From: Filimonas lacunae
GTDB taxonomy: Bacteria > Bacteroidota > Bacteroidia > Chitinophagales > Chitinophagaceae
Length of the DNA: 64,000 nucleotides
Direction: 5' to 3'
Assembly: GCF_002355595.1 (NCBI RefSeq)
Contig: NZ_AP017422.1
Location: 1,674,001-1,738,000 of the forward strand
Below, in pieces: positions 59,409 through 64,000 of this stretch. Positions within the stretch are counted from its first letter, which is position 1. Each line of letters starts with the position of its first letter. A model generated the notes under the pieces. The model saw only the letters and a program-made list of their open reading frames with translations, had not been told where the DNA came from and did not search any database. Position numbers and translations under genes: made by a program.

Positions 59409-60944
59409 TTAATAAGTGTGCTGGTTACCGGTTCCGTCTGAAGGGAACGCACCCAGGTCTTTGTTAGGAATAGTGATATTCGCTGCATCTACACCGCCGG
59501 TGTTAGCTAACAAAGTCATAGGGAAGCCATATTGAACTAATAATTTAGCTGCAGGCTTAGAAGGATAGGCGTTAACACCTGTACCGCTTCTGTAAACACC
59601 TGCATTAGCTGCCTGTGAAGAAGAGGACAGGTGAAAATCTGCACCAGTAGGAATTACTGAGTTAAGGTAAGAAGTTCCTTTACTGTTAGTTACTACATCG
59701 TAGTTTCTGAATTGTGGATTGTATTTAGTAGTATCTACTACGTTGCTACCCAGGTTTACTCCGTTAGAAGAATCCGCTCCGTTTACATAACCGTTGATGT
59801 CGTTAGACTGCTTTTTAGTGAACTGCTTAGGCTCAATATACAACATCAGGTAGTCGTTACCGCTTTTTACGCTGTTACCAACGTAAGTAAGGTTGTTGTT
59901 GTAAGAAGTGTTAAGGGTATCGCTTTTCAGACCTTTTTCAGAGCTAAAAGTAATACGTAAACCTTGCTTACAGTTAACGATGATGTTATTGTAGATAAAA
60001 CCACCAGCATTGGTTTCTGTGTTGATAGAACCGTTACGTGTTGCTTTTTTCTGACGGAAACCACAATTAACCAGTGTATTGTTGTAAATGTTCACCACGG
60101 TAGAAGAACCGTCAATACCTGCAGTTTTTAAACCGTTGGTAGCAACACCATAACAGAAGTTGTAAGCCATATCACCATATACATCATTTTTCAGGTTGAT
60201 ACCTTCGCCACCTTGACCACCCAATTTGTTCAGGGTGTTTCTCATCAGGCTCACGTATACGTGCTGACATTTACCGATACAGTCGTCCAGACTTCCGAAT
60301 AACCAGGAGTCTTCTACAATCAGTTTGCCATAAGCAGCACCTGTAGGAGCCATATAGATAGTAGGAGTTGGATCGCCTGGTTCTGCTTTGCCGAATAAAG
60401 TGTTGTTAGCGCCATAAGGGCCGCCGGTATATTCAATATGTGTCCAGCGGAATGCCATTAAATTACAGGTGGTAGTGCCCTGAAAGCCACTCCAGTAACC
60501 TTTATAGGCAGGATCGGTAGATGCATCTGTTGTATAGCTGCTGTTTGATTTAGGGGTAGTAGCAGTTTCATAAACGGTAAAAGTGTTAGGTTGGTCTTTA
60601 GTACCATCACTGATGATAGTGCCATTTACCAGGAACATAGGGCTGGTGCCCTGAGCGCCATTACCATGTACTAACACAGTTACACCTGGCTGCACATAAA
60701 GGGTGTCGCCTGCGTTGATAGACACGTTTGACATTATGTGATATGTCTTGCCAGACAGCATGGTTCCTTTCAAAGGAATAGCATTGCCGCTTCCGTCTTT
60801 TAAAGGCAGGGTGTCGCTGGAAATAGCCTGGCCAATTACAGTTAAGGGCTTGGATACGTTAGCTCCATCGCCTGATTTGCCGCATGCGAACAGGCCAGCT
60901 GAAGCAAATGCCAGAAAGCTGATTCTTACGAAACTTCTTTTCAT
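59409..60944 (-). CDS. Right-handed beta-helix lipoprotein
   Basis: 511 residues with lipobox LFAC (Cys about residue 21). After a short N-terminal strand domain (LSGKTYHIMSNVSINAGDTL, YVQPGVTVLVHG) the body shows beta-helix rungs with Asn ladders (VNIYNNTLVNCGF, GGFIYNNIIVNCKQG, TSYNNNLTYVGN). No pectate-lyase or other catalytic signature was recognised, so it may be a binding protein. It is 43 bases downstream of the TonB-dependent receptor gene and co-transcribed, so it is probably the surface partner of that receptor, playing a part like SusD in SusCD systems. Confidence 0.78.
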   Translation of the reverse strand: MKRSFVRISFLAFASAGLFACGKSGDGANVSKPLTVIGQAISSDTLPLKDGSGNAIPLKGTMLSGKTYHIMSNVSINAGDTLYVQPGVTVLVHGNGAQGTSPMFLVNGTIISDGTKDQPNTFTVYETATTPKSNSSYTTDASTDPAYKGYWSGFQGTTTCNLMAFRWTHIEYTGGPYGANNTLFGKAEPGDPTPTIYMAPTGAAYGKLIVEDSWLFGSLDDCIGKCQHVYVSLMRNTLNKLGGQGGEGINLKNDVYGDMAYNFCYGVATNGLKTAGIDGSSTVVNIYNNTLVNCGFRQKKATRNGSINTETNAGGFIYNNIIVNCKQGLRITFSSEKGLKSDTLNTSYNNNLTYVGNSVKSGNDYLMLYIEPKQFTKKQSNDINGYVNGADSSNGVNLGSNVVDTTKYNPQFRNYDVVTNSKGTSYLNSVIPTGADFHLSSSSQAANAGVYRSGTGVNAYPSKPAAKLLVQYGFPMTLLANTGGVDAANITIPNKDLGAFPSDGTGNQHTY

Positions 60945-60987
60945 TGTATGTGTTTGTTTTTAAAAAGAATAACTTGTTAAGTGGTAA

Positions 60988-63744
60988 TTATTTATTGAGA
61001 TCGAAACGAATGCCCAATTGGTAAGTTCTGCCTGTTTGTGTAGACTGGCTGAGTGTTTTACCGCTTGCTATATTCTGAAAAGGTATTACTGCTATGTTGG
61101 TGGGCTGTTTGTTAATGTATACTTCGTATTTATTGTTAAACAGGTTTTGTACTTTGGCAAACAGGTATATGTGCTTGCTCATCTTTTGCTCGGCAGAAGC
61201 ATCGAATACATGCATGGCTTTCATCCAATAGTCCATGCCATAATAAGGTGAAACCAGTGCTATTCGTTTACCGGTTAATTGCCAGTTAAACTGGAACTCG
61301 GTTCCTGATTTTGTGTTTTTATATAAGATTGCTGCATTAGCCAGGTGTGCCGATTGGCCTTGTAACGGGCGTTTTTCATTGACTATACGTGATTTTGCAG
61401 CTGTGTTTTCATCTAAATAGGGCTGTCTTTTGGGGGAAGAGATGGAAGAGTTGGTGTAGGTATAGTTGGCTCTGATACCAAAGTTGCCTACGTATTTTTC
61501 TACTACCACTTCTGCACCCAGGTTACGGGCATTGCCATAGTTGCCTGGACGGTAAGCTGTTTGTGTTTGTGTGCCGTTAAAATCAAATCCGTATTCAATA
61601 GCGTTATTGATGTGTTTATAAAAACCACCAATCATAAACTGACCGTTAGACTGGGTGAATACTTCGTAGCGCACATCTACGTTCTGTGCGGTTGCATGTT
61701 GTAAATTATAATTGCCATGTTCGTCAAAATCATCCCCTGCAATAGAGTAAGGAACGGGTTCAAAGAAGCCCGGGCGGTTAACGGCAGAATAATATACAAG
61801 GCGCAGGTTGGCATTGCTGTTGAGCAGATATTTGAAGTTAACGCTAGGTAATATGTCGGTGTAGTTATAAGTCGCTGATTTACCCTCAACAGTAACCGGT
61901 AAATTAGTATTGTAGCCTTGGTTCGTATTTTCCATGCGCACACCTGCCACGGTTTCCAGTTTGTTCACCTTAAACTTCACCATGCCGTATGCTGCTTTTA
62001 TTTTCTCAAACGAGGTGTAGTTGTTGGCGCTTTCAAAAGAACCTTTTGGGTTTTGAACGTTCCAGTTGAAATTGTAAATGCCATTCCATAATTGGGCCTG
62101 GCTGTTTACAATAACAGGAGTAAGCGTATAGCTGTCGTAAAGTGTTTCACGTTTTTTATCCCTGTATAGTCCACCAATGCTGGCAGTATAAGGGATATTA
62201 TTTAGAGAAGAAGAATAGTGCAGGTTCAGATAACCAGCTAAATCGCGGTCGCTGTTATGCCACCAGTCGCGTTTAAAGTTCATAATAACGTTATCACGTA
62301 AACTGTGGTCTTCATATACACCACCATCATATTCATACTCGCCATAGTCAGGCAGGTTGTTAGTGGCTTTGGAGTATACCGCAGACCAATCCAGTGACAG
62401 ACCGTTGTTAAACTTGTGGTTACCTTGTAAAGTAGAGTTGTAAATAGTTTGATCCTGGTATTTAGATCTTCCATAATACCAAACCTGCCCGGTTCCAATG
62501 GTTCTTGGGGTGGTAGCCAGGGTATCGTTGGTTTGACGGGCCTGTGCCTCTTTCAGGTTTACATACAGGTTATACAGGCTGATAGTGTGGTTAGGGTTGA
62601 TAGAATAATCCAGTTTCAGACTTCCTCCTGTTCTGGTTAAATGGCTGGAATACTTCCTTACGTTTACATGTTTCATTATAAAAGTGCCATCCGTGCCTAA
62701 AGATTCGGCAGGAATGTATAGGCTGTTATATCCTTTATAAACGTTCTGGTAAGAAGCGCCCAGCATTACCCCCAATTTCTTGTTCAGAAAGCGGTTGCCT
62801 ATGGCCAATGTAGCAAAGCTGTTCACAGGTGCAGAGGTGTGTGTGTAGTTATAGTTGTCGCGGCTAAAATCGCCTGGTGTAGCATTATAATCAGGGCCAT
62901 ACTGCTGATACAACGATTTTTTTCTTACCGCGCTTACATCAAATTTATCGTAACCGTTATCCAGCAGGTTTTGGCTAAGGCCGGCAGAAGCGCTGGCTTT
63001 CAGGTACAAACCGTTAGCAGGTGCGTTCTTCATCACCATGTTCACTGCACCACCAATAGCATCCCCTTCCATATCGGGTGTAAGGGTTTTGTGTAGTTCC
63101 ACTCTTTCTACCAGGTCGGAAGGGAAAATATCCATAGGTACATAACGGAATTTATTATCCGGGCTGGGTATTTTAATGCCGTTCACCAGTGTATAGTTAT
63201 AGCGCTGGTCCATACCGCGGATAATAGCATAACGGCCTTCGCCGTTAGTGCCGCGTTCCAGTGATACACCGGAAACCCTTTGCAGTACGTTGGCAATGGT
63301 TACATCAGGCGATTGCTGAATGGCATTGGCCGATACTACGTTCATTACACCTACTGCATTTTTTTCTGTTTTGCGGGCGAAAGCATCTGTTTCCACATTT
63401 CTTCTGCCGTTTACAGTAACATGCGATAAGGTTGCTGAAACGTTATCTGCCTGCAGTCTCAGGTTCATATCGCTGTTTACGGTAATAGTAGTGTCTTTAT
63501 CAGCATATCCCACATAGTGACAGGTAAGGCGGTAAGTGCCTGGTAATACGTTCTTAAATGTAAACGCGCCGTCGAGCTGTGTATTGGTTTTACTATTGCC
63601 TAATTGAAGGGTAGCACCGGTTAATATTTCGCCGGTAACAGCATCCTTAATAATTCCTTTAATGCTATAGCTGCGTACCTGCGCTAAGCCAGAAAGGGAA
63701 AGGGTGAGTAAGAATAAGCAGATAATAGAGCGAAAACGCTGCAT
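60988..63744 (-). CDS. TonB-dependent receptor
   Basis: 918 residues with a signal peptide ending near GLAQV. A carboxypeptidase-regulatory-like domain (about 25-105, GIIKDAVTGEILTGATLQLG) precedes the TonB plug (about 115-245: VANVLQRVSGVSL-type motif, IIRGMDQRYNYTLVNGIKIP, LTPDMEGDAIGGAVNM), followed by an outer-membrane barrel ending in LGIRFDLNK. No STN domain, and no sigma/FecR genes nearby, so unlike the three SusC proteins it is not part of a transenvelope signalling circuit. First gene of a leftward operon with the beta-helix lipoprotein. Substrate not readable. Confidence 0.88.
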   Translation of the reverse strand: MQRFRSIICLFLLTLSLSGLAQVRSYSIKGIIKDAVTGEILTGATLQLGNSKTNTQLDGAFTFKNVLPGTYRLTCHYVGYADKDTTITVNSDMNLRLQADNVSATLSHVTVNGRRNVETDAFARKTEKNAVGVMNVVSANAIQQSPDVTIANVLQRVSGVSLERGTNGEGRYAIIRGMDQRYNYTLVNGIKIPSPDNKFRYVPMDIFPSDLVERVELHKTLTPDMEGDAIGGAVNMVMKNAPANGLYLKASASAGLSQNLLDNGYDKFDVSAVRKKSLYQQYGPDYNATPGDFSRDNYNYTHTSAPVNSFATLAIGNRFLNKKLGVMLGASYQNVYKGYNSLYIPAESLGTDGTFIMKHVNVRKYSSHLTRTGGSLKLDYSINPNHTISLYNLYVNLKEAQARQTNDTLATTPRTIGTGQVWYYGRSKYQDQTIYNSTLQGNHKFNNGLSLDWSAVYSKATNNLPDYGEYEYDGGVYEDHSLRDNVIMNFKRDWWHNSDRDLAGYLNLHYSSSLNNIPYTASIGGLYRDKKRETLYDSYTLTPVIVNSQAQLWNGIYNFNWNVQNPKGSFESANNYTSFEKIKAAYGMVKFKVNKLETVAGVRMENTNQGYNTNLPVTVEGKSATYNYTDILPSVNFKYLLNSNANLRLVYYSAVNRPGFFEPVPYSIAGDDFDEHGNYNLQHATAQNVDVRYEVFTQSNGQFMIGGFYKHINNAIEYGFDFNGTQTQTAYRPGNYGNARNLGAEVVVEKYVGNFGIRANYTYTNSSISSPKRQPYLDENTAAKSRIVNEKRPLQGQSAHLANAAILYKNTKSGTEFQFNWQLTGKRIALVSPYYGMDYWMKAMHVFDASAEQKMSKHIYLFAKVQNLFNNKYEVYINKQPTNIAVIPFQNIASGKTLSQSTQTGRTYQLGIRFDLNK

Positions 63745-64000
63745 AGAAAAATTTTGTGCAAAGGAATCCTAAGAAGCCCATCGGTGTAACATCATTGGGT
63801 GCATTTAATAATAGGATGATAATTCCGTTACAATTATTTAACGGTGTTTACAATAAGTTAATATGAAGGACAATGCAGGATGTAGTAAGGGGCATATATT
63901 CGCACCGTCTTCCATAAAAACCCGTCATTCACAGTTTTTTACCCCACTGTATCCCGGATAGTTGCTTGTTGTATTCCGTAAGAAAGAAAAATCATTTTAT
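63745..64000. other. Non-coding right end of the window
   Basis: Holds the upstream region of the TonB receptor gene. AT-rich; no open frame of useful length and no clear TAnnTTTG box for the leftward gene. Nothing else recognised. Confidence 0.5.

Overview
The window is bacterial chromosome from a member of the Bacteroidota, most likely family Chitinophagaceae (Chitinophaga/Filimonas/Niastella-like). The evidence is three SusC/SusD pairs, FecI-type sigma and FecR (DUF4974) pairs, a Bacteroidota-type (subtype iii) type VI secretion system, lipoproteins with short lipoboxes followed by Lys/Ser/Asp, and promoters that fit the Bacteroidota -33/-7 pattern (TTG, about 20 bases, TAnnTTTG). No rRNA, tRNA, transposase, integrase or CRISPR array was seen.

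Layout. (1) 1-5701: one edge of a T6SS-iii locus. A leftward operon encodes envelope proteins (two TssO-like proteins, a PKD-domain protein, a TssR-like lipoprotein cut by the window edge). Divergent to it are a LuxR-type response regulator and two Hcp/TssD tube proteins. The T6SS operon promoter and the tssD promoter each carry the same palindrome, TCGTAT-NN-ATACGA, which looks like a shared operator. (2) 5865-46266: three consecutive loci of identical plan (ECF sigma, FecR anti-sigma, STN-containing SusC, SusD, then extracytoplasmic enzymes). Locus 1 adds a degenerate lipoprotein, an active metzincin-type protease, a protease-dead paralogue, a thioredoxin and an S9 peptidase. Locus 2 adds a TlpA-like protein and an alpha/beta hydrolase. 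Locus 3 adds a TlpA-like protein and an M16 peptidase. Together they look like peptide or protein uptake systems rather than polysaccharide loci, since no glycoside hydrolase is present. An AraC regulator and a TetX-like flavin monooxygenase sit between loci 1 and 2. (3) 46430-56678: small metabolic and regulatory genes. These are a class V aminotransferase, MocR regulator and RidA-like protein cluster; an AraC regulator and an HD-domain protein; a second MocR regulator divergent from a diiron ferritin-like protein that is in operon with biotin synthase (bioB); an aldehyde dehydrogenase; and a SnoaL-like protein. (4) 56679-57473: a gene-free stretch filled with 84-bp tandem repeats, palindromes and a 26-bp perfect inverted repeat. 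(5) 57474-63744: three lipoproteins and a TonB-dependent receptor; the receptor and a beta-helix lipoprotein form one leftward operon.

The points most worth following up are the three tandem proteolysis/thiol SusCD loci with their protease/pseudoprotease pair, the diiron protein fused by operon to bioB under a MocR regulator, the T6SS palindromes, and the 84-bp repeat island. All functions are inferred by reading sequence and recalling families; no database search was run.
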